Source: Archegozetes longisetosus
Lineage: Eukaryota; Arthropoda; Arachnida; Sarcoptiformes; Trhypochthoniidae
Assembly (NCBI GenBank): GCA_018873245.2
Contig: JAEMBT020000002.1
Coordinates: 1,308,001-1,372,000, forward strand
DNA length: 64,000 nt
Direction of reading: 5' to 3'
Below, piece after piece: positions 35,933 through 48,955 of the stretch (position 1 is the first letter of the stretch; each line of letters starts with the position of its first letter). Below the pieces are notes generated by a model. That model was not told where the DNA came from. It made no database searches and was given only the letters and a program-made list of their open reading frames with translations. The position numbers and the translations under genes are program-made.

Positions 35933-36037
35933 TTGGGAAACGATGCATTAAAAAACTACTTAGTACTTATTTTACGATAAATATCTTTGAATAACAACTG
36001 AAAATGTTTTGCTACACTTAAAAAACACTTATCAAAA

Positions 36038-36046
36038 CTATATATA
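36038..36046 (-). promoter_or_regulatory. Candidate TATA box of the P450 gene
   Basis: TATATATAG on the minus strand lies 106 bp above the start codon. A TCAGTT initiator motif at 36001-35996 is about 45 bp downstream, further than usual, so the pairing is uncertain. Confidence 0.3.
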
Positions 36047-39041
36047 ACAAGAAGAATATTTATATTTTGATATTAAATCTCTGCTTTTTCTCTTTCTTTT
36101 GACTTAATTGAAAGAAAAGTGGAAATAAAAACTTTTTATATAAGAACAAAGTTTTTGGCTAGAAAATCTTTTCTGGCGAAAGCCAAATGAGAGACTGCGG
36201 TACGAATAGTACTTCTTGTGGCGTTAAAACGTTTTCGAGTACTACGTTTTGGTGAATCCCTGGGGCGTCACTGTTAGGCGGTGCAAACTTGTTAGGAGAG
36301 AGTCCTCTCTAACTATACTCTCTACTTATCGTTGTCTCAAACTTTTGTCTCAAGAGATTTTTTTAGCATTTTATAGTTATATGTCTTCAGATATGCTTTT
36401 CTTATAGACCACACATGCAAATAAAGCGTTTAATCCTGTCTGCCATTCAGTATTACAATCACTATTAGACGCCAACCCTTTTTAATATTAGATTCGGTAT
36501 TATTTAGAATTTCGCGGCTTTCAAACCATATTCAATTAGAGGACTCTAGCTAAATATCAGGTTTTCAATGATTCTAGTGGGGATTTTTCGACGTTTTTTG
36601 AGAAAGTGACAAAGTTCTTCTGAACAGCTATTCGCCCATTAATATGTATCTGAATTATGCCATAGCTTGAGCTTGTGTTGGAACTTTACAAATGCCATAC
36701 TCTCTTTAACGACTAAGTTAGCTGATTTAATAAATAATAAATTACAGTTATCTCAAGAAATAGTAGTTTTTATGCATAAAAATCATTGCATTTGCTCAAT
36801 AATTATTAGACTAGTTTATTTTTTGGTTTGATTCCAAAATTTTTTCAAATCAATCAAAAATTAAGATAAGAAGTAGTAAAATGTGTTGCTTTACATTAAA
36901 AATTTATATATATTTACATTCGTGATATGCATTTGAATTTTTCGTCCCTAAACTTATTTCAGAAAAAAATCGTTTAAAACGTTTCGCAAAAAATCTCTAA
37001 AAGAAAAAATAACTTTCACTTTCATTTGCCAACAAATGCGGAAGTAAACGGAGAAAAAACTATTTAAATTAAAGCAGAGAAAAATAAAGAGAAATTTATT
37101 AGAGAAAAAAGTTGTTCTCGAAATTTAGCCTCAAACACTTTTTTCTTACGTCAAGCTAATTCATGATTTTCAGGCTCTAGCTATCAATCTCTCTAATGCT
37201 ATGCTCTCATAAATAGAAACTAAAACTTATTTCTTGGACCACTTCACTGTATATTTCATTTTTCAACCATTTAACAACTGCCAGAAGTGACAGAGAGGCA
37301 GAAAAACCACACAGAAAGTTTAAGACCATATGAGAAAATATGACAATTTTCAAGTTTATTGCCAATTTTTTCTCCCCATGCAGTTGAACACAAAATATAG
37401 TATAACTAGTTGTCTATTAATTACTGTAAAAATAATACATTTTCTCATCTCGTGTTACATACTGTCTAGAACTTCATAAATATCAGCTACTCCTCTATCG
37501 TACAGCAAATTATTTCAATACTTATATAATTATTGAACTTTGATTTATTTCCGTTTCTAATAAACTTGAAGGTTAGACAAAATTTGAAGCGAAAAAATTG
37601 CAGTTCCAGTACTAAAAGTATACGACTTTCCTATAGAACCTCATGCATTTATCGTCGAATGTCCACTAGAATAGTGATAGAGGGATCTTTAATCGTAATA
37701 TTTATTTATTGACACGACATTCTCTCATTTTAATAAGTTTCTTATTAGCGTTATCTGACAAAATGAGCCCAAGCTTTCGTTTTTAAACAAAGAGACATCA
37801 AATTGATTCAAATTTTGTTTTTAGTCTAACCTTCGATGAGATCTCTCATAATAATTATATAAAAGGGTAAATCCTCTGTAATTATAAGAACATGTACTTG
37901 ATAGACGAAAAAATCGATGCTATTTCTAAGAACTCATCTTAATTTTACATGCTATACATTAAGTAAGCGGGAAAATCTTTTTCATTTGCATATCTTCTTA
38001 GAAAAAAGGTTTATTTATTTTTACGCCATGTAAGAAAAGCCTTCAAAACGAATGAAAATTTACTGAAAATACTTGCAAGTATGGTATTCATATTGAAATG
38101 TGAATGATGTTTTGTTCTCTTATACTCCTTCGTATGAAATTGAGAGGATAGTACGAGTTTTATTTACTCTTTTATAGTGATAACTCATTTTTCGAGTCAT
38201 TCACTCCATAGTTATCAAAATTGAACCATTATATTAAGTATAGAAAGACAACTATTAACACGAAGAAAGCGAATAATCACTTATGAGTTAGTTATATAAG
38301 AGAACTAAGAATATAAGAGAAGTATTGAACACTTAAACTTGTGTTTGGTTTTCGATAAAAGATATTGACACTGAAAATCTTTACATAAAGCTTCATATTT
38401 ATACGCATACACTATTCATAAGCGTGAAAGTAGACAAAAACCTTATTATTTGATTTCGAAATAGTTGACGCAAAACTTTTAAGTATCGATATTTCTCAGT
38501 ATTGACCGATTGCACTGATTTCTCTATTGTTGCCATTCCTAACCTAAATACTTTCAGAACTACTTCTATACCAATACAATAGTAGTCTTTAATTCGAGAT
38601 AAAATAAAATTTTTCGCATGTGTTCACTGATAAACAGAAGCTATGCCTAAAACTATTAACGATTACCTTCGAAATTCTTAATCCCAAGTGACATATCTCA
38701 CACTTCTCAGTTTTGTACCCATCAAAATCCCGAAAAATTTCTGTTTTACTAACAATTATTACAAAATGTCGTTGAAATTAAACAGAAAAATTTATTCCGT
38801 ATTTGATCGATAGGATATTTCTGTCATATTAAGTCAACGATTACGACGAAATAGCCGTTAAAATCAGATAAAAAGTTCTAATCCCTATTCAATCGGAAAG
38901 AACTATACCCTAACAACTTAAAACTGAATTAAATATTTATAATAAATATTTTAAAAAGTCATTATAAGAGAACAAAACTTTTAAAAGGCCTACAAATGAA
39001 AAGCTTAAAGAAGATGACAAATGAGTCGGTCCTTATTTATA

Positions 39042-39058
39042 GGGAGAGCGAGTGAGAG

Positions 39059-39130
<72 letters not shown>

Positions 39131-39173
39131 TAGTTATATATAGCGCAGTAATAATAATAATAATAACAATAAT
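39042..39173. repeat. GA microsatellite followed by an AAT run
   Basis: About 87 bp of nearly perfect GA dinucleotides (39042-39128), then an interrupted AAT/AAC trinucleotide run (39145-39173). The Arg-Glu frame through the GA tract is a translation artefact. Confidence 0.95.
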
Positions 39174-39434
39174 AAATTATTGGTTTTTATTTTATAGGGA
39201 GCGTCTAGTCGTGTGTGTAAAGTCTGGCCACGGCCTTGGCTTTGGCATTAGTGACCCAATGATCCCAATCTTGTATCCCAAGGTCGAAGTGTGAAAAAGT
39301 AACATTTTTGCTTCACTGCTGATTTATAATATATGCCTACTTTTAGGTTTCGAACAGAGGATACTCACGTTTCACTTATATATTTCTCACTCATATATAG
39401 ATATAAATATACATTGAACAAATAAGTCACTCTA

Positions 39435-39489
39435 TGGAAGAACAGTGTTAGTGAACGCCGTAACACTATACACTTACGCTGTTCTTCCA
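39435..39489. repeat. 55 bp hairpin repeat, copy 3
   Basis: TGGAAGAACAGTGTTAGTG at the left pairs with CACTTACGCTGTTCTTCCA at the right, the best-paired of the three copies (about 16 of 19 positions). It lies in intergenic DNA upstream of the P450 gene. Confidence 0.78.
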
Positions 39490-42400
39490 AGTATGCCATT
39501 TAGATATACAACAGATCATATCTGTTTATAAATATATGTATCGAGCGGAGAGAAAAAACTATGCACTTATTCATAGGTATGAATGTGTTGTAGAAGTGGA
39601 CAGAGATATATAGCGTATACTTATTTTTGTGGGGCATTTGTTTGCATTTTGGGCAGCATTTATTTATTCCGATCGCTGGAATAAAGAAACGCTTTTTTCG
39701 CTAACTTTTTAGAGCTGTTACTATGCTTTTAGTCAGAGAATCAAGTTTTTACATTTGAGCTCAAACTTATTCTATTGTTAAGTAAAAGATACAGATAATT
39801 ACAAAAAACTTCACTCTAAATTATAGCACCACTTGTTTTTTTCAGATTTATTTTATCTGTACTTTTGTTAATTCTTTTTTATTTATTTTATCGACTCTTA
39901 TAAATAATTGAGAGCTATAACATGGCTATAAATATTGAGTGTAACTTGTGGTCTTCTGATGATTAAAATGAGATTTCTCTTAAGTTTCAAATATATTAAC
40001 TTTAAAGATAATTAAAAGTTTTTTAAATAAGATCTACAAAGATAACTCTCAGGATAAGTTCATTAACTTTGAAGTAAAAATAATAATTCTTCTAACAATC
40101 AAAAGTTAGTTCCGAAAGAAAGTTTTAACTAAAAATTTTTTAAGCAATAAAAGTTTTCAGAACAATTAAAAGTCTTTAATTTGAATTCTAGTTTAGTTTT
40201 TACTGAAATTACTTATGCATCGATTGCTATAAGTGTTTGCTGGATAAATATTTCAGATTATTATGCGCTCTATTGAACCCAAAAAGTGAAAAATTTTAAT
40301 TAATTGGTTTATTCTTATGTTGCAATTAATTAAAAACTTTATGGACAGCTACAACGAAATAAATTGTCCAATTTTTCATACCTTGAAAAACTACTTTCCA
40401 TTTCGTACTGAAACAAATGTTACTCTGAATAAGAAAAACATTAGATATCTAGCTTTTGCTAAGCAAATTAACTTTTTCTTCTCAATAAAAAGTTAAATTA
40501 TTTGCAGATTTATGCAAATCAAACTTCATAACTAATCATTTTTGGGATTATTTATTATGTAATATTTGTACACATGAACGCATTGATGAGCAAATGGAAT
40601 GCATTTTTACTTTTTTGTTACATATAACGACGACCTAAACCTATCAATTGTTGCGTCAAAGTGAAACAATCGATTAAACGGGTATCGATACAGAGCAGTA
40701 GACTATTGTTTCACTTTCACTTTCAAAATAGAGAACATACAGACTAGGAGAAGTCTTACAGACTGGGAGAAATCTTACATACAGCTTTCACTCTTTTCAA
40801 ACGCAAAATCTTTAAAAAAGTTTTTACGTCAAATTGAACGCAGGAGTAATACTATTAAACACAAAATTGAGCCTTCATTCATAGTTTCTCAGTTTGGGAC
40901 ACAACTTTCGAGTTTTCAATTCGAAACTTTGATTATAACTTTTTTCGCTTGTAATATAAATTGAATCATATTGATGAGAATAAATCATGAAAACTAAACC
41001 ATTTCATTGATAAGTTCTGTTTTTTGTGTTGCAAAAGCATAAGGTTTTAATGACAATTATAATAAATTCTGGACTTAATATTTAAAATAATAAATCATAC
41101 TTAGTGTCAGTTCAAACAAAACATAAATCATAAGAACTGGACATCAGTTTTCGTTATTCAGTACTAGAGAAACCGTAAAATAGGATTAACTGAAAACAAA
41201 CTATCGGACAATAAGAGAGCAGTTCTGTCACAGAACTAGAGCCATATCTCGAACTTGAAAAGTAGAAAAAACTATTTTCTCACTGTATAATAACAACAGA
41301 TTCTGTTGTACTGCCTCAGAGTGTATCTAATAATGAATTCTAGTCACAAAATTTATTCATGCGAACGATATTTTCGCATCATTTGCTTTTAGGCAGTGAT
41401 TAGAGAGAGAGAGAGAGAGAGAACTCGTGGGTATCTCTTAGAGAAAATCCTTTTACTACCAGCTGACAGAAACTATATTTAATGGTTTTTTACTTTCAGC
41501 TCAAAAAATTATTGCGTTTTTAAAGTGTTGTTCACCTGTTATTTAAGTTATATATTATGGGTAACCAAACATTTAAGTTTCCATATCAGGAGTTTCTGGA
41601 TTTGCAGTTTTTATTTAATGATTATGAGATGCTTAGAGAGCGAAAGTTTTGAATCTAATTAGCATTCGATTAGCTTTTAAAAAAAGTAGTTATTCGTTCA
41701 ATAGCTTTCGAGAATTAGAGCGGAATATTCCGTAAATATTTACAGTAATATTGTTTGGGCTATGTCTAGGAACAAAGTCAACGATAAATATGTGTATTGT
41801 AATGAAAATATACTGTTAATTGTAGACTGTTATGAATGTTAAATTTGTAAAAACAACAAAATTATAGCTTTCCCCAAGTGCTACGAAGTAGTTATAAAGC
41901 AACAAAATATTTGAAATCTTTTAGGAGAGTTGCACCAAATCTTTATTTAAGTTTGAAAACGCAATCAGAACTGGATAACTATCCCTAAAGCAGAAAACTT
42001 TCTCTTAAACTTGCCCATAAATAATCAAAATTAATTCATTCAACTAGTAATCAATTAATTATTCTAAAAAAGAGAAAAAAATTGAAACCCACAAAATAAT
42101 TGTTGAGTACAACCTTCTAAAGAAATTTCAATATTAAAGCATCTCTAACTATAAAAAAAGACCTATAAATAGAATGGTGTTTTTGAAGAAAAAATCACAG
42201 GAAATCGAAAACTTAATGAAGAAATTGATTGTAAAGCAATTTTTCAACTTTTATATTCCTAAAAAAAAGTTAATAACCTTCTTGTCAAGAGAGAAATCGA
42301 TGAACAGGTGATGTGATATTTATTGAAAGGTGTGTTAAATGTTATAAAAAAATATCTATAGCTTATAATCAATATTATAATAATTAACTTTTTTGCTGCT

Positions 42401-43522
42401 CTTCACTGCTATAAAGAAAGAGAGCAAAAGAAAGTGAACGTCTTCTCTATCGCTCTCTCTTTCTCTAAGCATCAAAGTGAAAAACATCTGATGGCCAGAA
42501 GGGGAACACAAATCTTAAAGAGCCGACGATATGTTCACGTTCTTATCGATGAAAAACGAATTTTTAACTAGGCAAAATGTAAACTGAAAAACCATCTGCG
42601 CGTTCGAATAATAAAGTAAAATGTTTTGATATTTTGCTATTTTTATTATTACTTATTATGTTATCCGATAGTCCGTTCGAGAGATTCTTCAATAATAAGT
42701 TTGAGAATAAGAGCAAAAACGGAAAGCGAAAGGAGTTTGAGACTACAAAAGTATAACAATAAATAACAATATAATAACAAATTTTAACAATAAGTCTATG
42801 CAAATAAGAGGCCATTTTTTGGGATACTCTTTATGTACACAAAAAGGAGGTAAAGGTTACTAGAAATCAGGTTCAGATTCATTTTCAACTTCAAACATAT
42901 CTATTTCGAGTCAAATTTGTCAATCAAAAAGTCTAAATTTATTAATTATTCAGATCTTAAACTAATGCAAGATTTAAATCGTATTTAACCTAAAATATTA
43001 TGGTCTTTGATTGTTGAATCAATTTTTTGAACACGTTCAAAATATAACCCCTTTTCTCTGTGACCAGTATCAAAAATACAAAAACACTTCTAATCCTTTT
43101 TATTCAACAAATAGATATCGACAACAAAAGAGGCTCTAAAAAGACAGGAAAATATAAGACATTCGATTGAGACCAGACTTTTTGACGAGAGAAAAACTTT
43201 AGTAAACGACAAGTCGTCCCCAAACAATAAATATTACCTTCTCCTTACCCCCCTTTGACTCCCGGTTTATAATCTTATACTAGACTTAAAAAGCCTTAAA
43301 CACTGAGAAATAGTCGACACAAAAAGTAAAGAAAAAGTTAAAAAGAGTGAAAATATTGCTCTCCTTTTTCGCCACATATACACAACTTTTTCCGCACATA
43401 TAGGCTTAACAATAGTTTTATAGACTTTTCTCTTTTTCTGATGTCTAGACTTTTATTAATGCGTGAGATTTTTAGGTCAATTTTACATACATTTAGGTAC
43501 AAAATGAAAATTTTATTTTATC

Positions 43523-46500
43523 TTAATTAATAGATCTGTCCCTTGATCGGTAAATAACTCCTCGACTCTTCAATTCCCGAATAATACCAGCCGGAAGTCT
43601 ACCCGAAACGCTTATTGCATAAATTCCTTTGCATTTGCGATCTATACATTAAAAGTGATGTAAAGGAATAGAAAGAGAAACATGTATAAAAAAAATATTC
43701 TCAATAGAAAGTAATCTCTATATCAGTTAAAATGTAATAAAATTGTAGTTAACCATCAATTTCAAGGGCAATACAATTGTTAGATAAGTAGCATTTTATA
43801 CTATTTGATAACTCGTTATAAAATAGGTTTTTTGTTCACTTGTACTTCAATTCTTAGTTATTGTTGTAGGAAATGATAGACTTATTTAAAAATGATTCAA
43901 TTAAATGTTATTCAAAGCAATACTTCCGCATTCCAGCAGATATTTTCCAAAAACAAAGTAAAATTAGTATGAAAACAATAATATTTTGGCAAAACTCAAG
44001 TCTAGCATCTGAAACATTATCGTAAAAAATAAAATGCTCATTAAATGTCTTATAAGCAAACTATCGCTAACCTGAAGATCAAATGATAGTAAGTAGGATT
44101 CAATTAGAAAGCTATTGAACAACAAATTGTTCGTCAAACGAAATAATATTTAGCCATCAATCGCGAAGCACAAATTAATTGCTGTTTATCTTAAGTTTAA
44201 CTTTGCATTAAATTTGAAATAAAAATCGGCTTACTATCAGTCTATAGAATATGTTAATTGAATTGGACATAAAAGTATTTTATCAAGTAATTTAATCTCC
44301 TAATACAGTACATGATTTAAATAGCTATAGCAATCAATAGGAAAACTGGATTTAAATGTCTGTTTAAACGGGAAAACGGTCTTATTAACAGTACTGGTAA
44401 AGTACACATAATACTCACTAATTTTTTGCCACTTAGCGACCCAACTCTCTTCAGGACTGGTGAGCGCTATTAATCTATATGATGTATCAGGTTAAAATAG
44501 AAAAATACATTATGTAATATTAAATTCTATATACAGTAGACTTAACTTATAGTTATGGAACTGAAGGACAGTTTACAGAGAAAAAATTGAATTCAATTAA
44601 GCTGTTATATGATTGTGGAAAAATTTTCAGTAAAAACGAGTATTGAATTATTGATTAAATTGTCATTTTTTCTCTTAATCCAGACTTAAGTACAATTTAT
44701 TCAGAAGACATGATCAAAATCTGAAAGAACTTTGTGATATTAACTAAAAAATTAGGAATTCTTTTGCTAATCATGACCACAAATGAGACATCGATCGACC
44801 AATAATTAAGTATTCATAACCTTCTCTAAAGTTATAGTTTAAACGACTCATAAATCAAGTGAATCACCAGCAGACAAATAAATGTTTAACATAAAAATAG
44901 CGAAATCACTCGTAAGAGAAATGAAATAAATTTAAAAATGTAAAGTTTGCTTTGCTTTCCTTCCTTCTCGAACGAAAATTGAAATCTCAGACCATTTTTT
45001 GTCCAGTAAGTATCAAATAGTCATAAATTAATTTTTACTCCTAAATCACTTAATATTCAGAGTATATCAAATTAAAGGTTGAAATGGATTGGTCTGGACT
45101 GATAGTGACAGACAATGTCATGAGGCCCTCAACAACAACCAAATTTGATGGGGAATTCTGAGAGAATTTTTTCTATTTCTAATCAGTATTAAACAAGCAG
45201 TAGATTTGATACGTTTAGAAATCTCAATAAATTACGATTTCGCTTAATAGTACACGTGCTCTAATGCGTGATAGACCTGAAAAAACTAGTTAAATTCAAT
45301 TTAAACATATGTTCTTCTTTAATCCCATTGCTCTATTGTCTTCTATGAGTTTGAATGACAATTTTTTTGTCGTACTTTTATGACTGTTTTAGGGCGAATA
45401 CGAGTCCATATGCTGTGAGAAAAGATTGTTTCGGTTTGTGTTATTTTATTGCTTCATTTGAAAACGATTTACTTATGACGTCAATCGGTTGTGTAATCGA
45501 CAGAATGTGCATATAATGTTTATGACGGAAGTGTTTAATCAATTTAGGAATCCCATGTAATTAATTCATCATAACTTTAGTAATAATTACTTTTTTCAAT
45601 CCGAACATTTCAATAAACGTTTTGATTGCCGGTAATAAAAGTACCTATTCTATGCCTATTCTTAAAGTATTATTTATTGGTTTAGTTACCATAATTGCAA
45701 TTGTCGAACAACGACATAATCATATTAAGAATATTTCAAACTTTTTTGGTCAATCATTCATTTTTTAATTTTGTGAACTATATTCTAAATGAATAAGTAG
45801 TCTCTCACAGCAAAACAAACTGAACTAGATCAGTTCGAACTTCAACTAATTGCAACGTCTATTCGTCCACAAGCGATCACTTCAATTAGTAAAAATTCGA
45901 CGCAATTAAAGAGATGTGAAAAAACTTAATTTATGAATATGCCTTCATTTTGATATTTATTTTTTCACCTGTATTTGAATTGGAGTGACTGGCATGCATC
46001 TCAACTAAAGTACCATCACATGATTTTAGGAATTAGTGCAATTTATTAGAGGCTAAAGTAATGGCTTCACTAAAAATGTTCAAAAAGTGATGAGTTTATG
46101 TATTTCAATACTAGGTTATCTAAAGTCAAGGTAAAAGATCACGTCCACTACTCAAAAAAGATATCAAATCAAGTTTTCTAGAACAGACTTTTCTTAATTA
46201 TTTGCAATTCTCATCGTGGAAGATAACTCACGCTTTTTTTTAACTTTTCGATTAGTAGGTGAGATACAAAAAGAATCTGAAGACTACCTAATGGACAAGA
46301 ATATCAAATCAAATTATTATATAATATATTATTTCTATTACAACATCAATGAGACAGTTAGAGGTGACTCTTCAGATGAATTTCTTCGATTAAAAAAATT
46401 TAATTTATTTAGTGATTCATTGGGTTAGGCCTTGGAGGAAAAAATCTCTTCTTAATTAAGAGGTAACTGACATATTGTCTGATGTTAGATGATAACCAGA

Positions 46501-48424
46501 CGGACATCAGATAAAAATGGATTTTTTCGGTTTCACTTTATCTTGTGATTTGGTTACCAATAAGACACGTGTGAAACTCAACAGAATGTAGGCCTTACTT
46601 AGAAATTCGCAAATTTTTTATGCATGTAAACAAAAATAAATCCTAATATGGGGTTTCAATTAACTGCTAAATTAAGTGGAAAAAGCCAATTTTTGAGTTC
46701 ATATCAATCAGATTTTTCGAGAATAATTGCTTGTCAATTTTTCGCTCCTTTACAACACTCGATTAACCTCTGAGACATTTTATACTTAACTATCTGACAA
46801 ATTATTAAACTTAATTTTGAGTTCGCAATTTCTAATCGTACTTCTTTGTAAAGAATATCAAGTATGATGCTATTATTAAAGTCTAAAGTTATTATTTTTT
46901 GTGCTATTTATTAAAGCATTCATAAAGAAAATCCAAAAACCCATTATTGAAGAGCTGTCTTTGAAAGAAAGAAATCATTTAACAAAACTAATAATTGGAT
47001 TTTAAAGCCAGCTATAAGCTCAAATTAAGAGCTCATAAAACCTGGAATCTCACGAGAAAATAGTATTTCCGAATATAATGTATGCTAGAATTTCAAACAC
47101 TTTACTAGACTATTGAAACGGTTGAACACGTGCTAAAGGAGGTCAAGTCTAACGTTGAGAACGGATTCGCATTCATGAGAATTCACTGCTAAGTAGTTGT
47201 TATGATTTATGGAAACCCTTTCAATTGACTTTATTTCGAGTAACAGTTTATTATCGAAACAATAGGCACTAAAATACAGGTGCGAAGGATTATAAAATCT
47301 ATATCGACTTAACTTTTATTATAATTCCATATAATCACTAACACTTTGTGAGTAATTATAGGCTTAAAATTGTTGAAAATTTCTAGTTATTCAAAGGTTT
47401 TTACGCAATATTAAACACATCTAACAGTGAAAGAGTATATCAAATGAGCATTCAATAATGTGGCTTTTGGATCAATTTAACGGTCATTTTCTAAGTTCAG
47501 TCAAACCTTAGTTTTTTTTCAATTTTTTGTATTGAACTACATTTATTGCTGTCTCGAAAATAGTTATTTTAGTTATCAATAAAAAAAACTGTTGTGTGCT
47601 TTTAGATTGAATCAATACTTTAACTACATTTTTGATCGAACAAGCTTTAGGGTTAATGCAATTTCTAAAAAGAAAAGTTTGGACTCCAAGGTTATCGAGT
47701 TTAAAGACCAATTTAAAGTTGTTAGAACTTCACTCTAGCTCATTGTTAGAAAAATAAATGAAATATTGATCTTCAAGTGATCAGCCGAAAATCTTAAAAA
47801 GACAGGATTTCTAAATCCATAAACTAATCGCTTTGTTTAATCTTGTGTCAAAAATGACACATGAATGTACCTAAGATTATGAACTAAAAATAAATCAATA
47901 TTCCATGTTAACAGCCTTTAATAGCAATGAATTTAGTGAGCACCAACTCAAAAGCTGATCACAACTCAAAAAAGAGGTCTAAATAGAAAATATAAAAATA
48001 TGACCAAAATACAGTTAAAAATTGAACACAAGATCAACATAAAAGCAATGATACAAAAACTGAGCTAAAATGATGACAAAAGAGGATCAGACTATTAGAG
48101 GAATCACATCAAAAGAAACAGAATAACTAAATTATAAAATAAAATAATTAACTAAAATTAAAAACAAAAATGATTGATTGAGACGTACCCGTCAAAGTTA
48201 CTAGAAGTACAATCATAAACCATTTCCCTATTGTTTTTCATTCCTAGATATTCATCACAATTATCGCAACCGTCAAACTCGAACTGCTCGAAAGACTAGA
48301 TCCAAAACAATAATCAATGAATTCATTTTAATTTAAATTAAACCAATTGTCAAACCTTTACGAGCGAACACAAAAGACACGCTCTTAAGTGACGCAAATC
48401 TCGTGGTATTGACTCGACCGACAT
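43523..48424 (-). CDS. spt4: Transcription elongation factor Spt4 (SUPT4H1 orthologue), 4 exons
   Basis: Exons on the minus strand are 48424-48356, 48295-48189, 44474-44419 and 43641-43523 (stop TAA), in phase for 116 aa, one short of the human protein. Exon 1 gives [18 protein letters not shown] and exon 2 [16 protein letters not shown] then [14 protein letters not shown], supplying the four zinc-binding cysteines CxxC and CxxC. Exon 3 gives [17 protein letters not shown] and exon 4 [20 protein letters not shown] then RGVIYRSRD. The similarity runs end to end. Spt4 pairs with the NGN domain of Spt5 to form DSIF, which regulates RNA polymerase II pausing and processivity in the nucleus. The exons were too short to stand out as open frames; they were found by motif. 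Intron 2 is 3.7 kb and holds nothing that I recognise. The gene is head to head with Orai. Confidence 0.94.
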
Positions 48425-48955
48425 CTCATTCAATCGTTTAATTAATCAAATGTCTTACTTATCTATCTAATTAGTTTAGTATGAATTTTAATTCAAATTT
48501 AAGCTTAAAATCACGTTTTATTTGCGTTTAAATTGAATTGACTTTAGGTAATTGTCCTGCAGGCTGTACCAATTGTTTTATACTTCACTATTAGTTTAAT
48601 TGTTTATTAAACGTAACTCACATTCGAAGTATTATAATATTTTATATACTTTATACGCCTTAGACGCGCGTGAAATAGTACTAAATCTTAGTCCACATTT
48701 AACAAGAAAATATCAGTTTCATCAGAAAAAGTACAAAACACCACAAAATTTTATGGACACTTTTGTTGGGCTTAAACGAATAAAATCTACGATAAAAAAG
48801 AACTAATAAGACGAACAAGATAAGCTTCAATAGAAATGAAATTAAAGTCAATTTCACTATTAAACGAATTCAAAAAATAATTACAACAAAACCAAAAATA
48901 ACAAAAAAGTAATAAATGTGAAGATAAATAACAATTAACAGTAACAAGCTATTAA
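48425..48955. promoter_or_regulatory. Shared upstream region of Spt4 and Orai
   Basis: Only 531 bp separate the two divergent start codons. The two 5' untranslated regions and promoters must lie here unless there are distant non-coding exons. I see no clear TATA box on either side, consistent with a housekeeping bidirectional promoter. The 68-codon frame at 48600-48806 has no support. Confidence 0.5.

Larger units (their letters stand above)
36050..43522. other. 7.5 kb without a recognised gene
   Basis: Scanned on both strands. Two exon-like patches are noted but not called: a 38-codon minus-strand frame at about 36273-36151 after an acceptor (DAPGIHQNVVLENVLTPQEV), and a plus-strand frame at 39195-39292 next to the GA microsatellite. 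A small inverted repeat (AAGTGAAACAAT / ATTGTTTCACTT) lies near 40660-40725. A short GA run occurs at 41401-41423. Confidence 0.45.

Noticed and set aside
39052..39294. 80-codon frame rich in Arg-Glu
   Set aside because: It is a translation of the GA microsatellite running into downstream sequence.
42564..42815. 83-codon minus-strand frame
   Set aside because: Hydrophobic, Ile/Tyr/Ser-rich translation of AT-rich DNA, with no flanking exon signals.
46216..46428. 70-codon frame in the large Spt4 intron
   Set aside because: Low-complexity Asn/Tyr/Ile composition typical of translated AT-rich intron.
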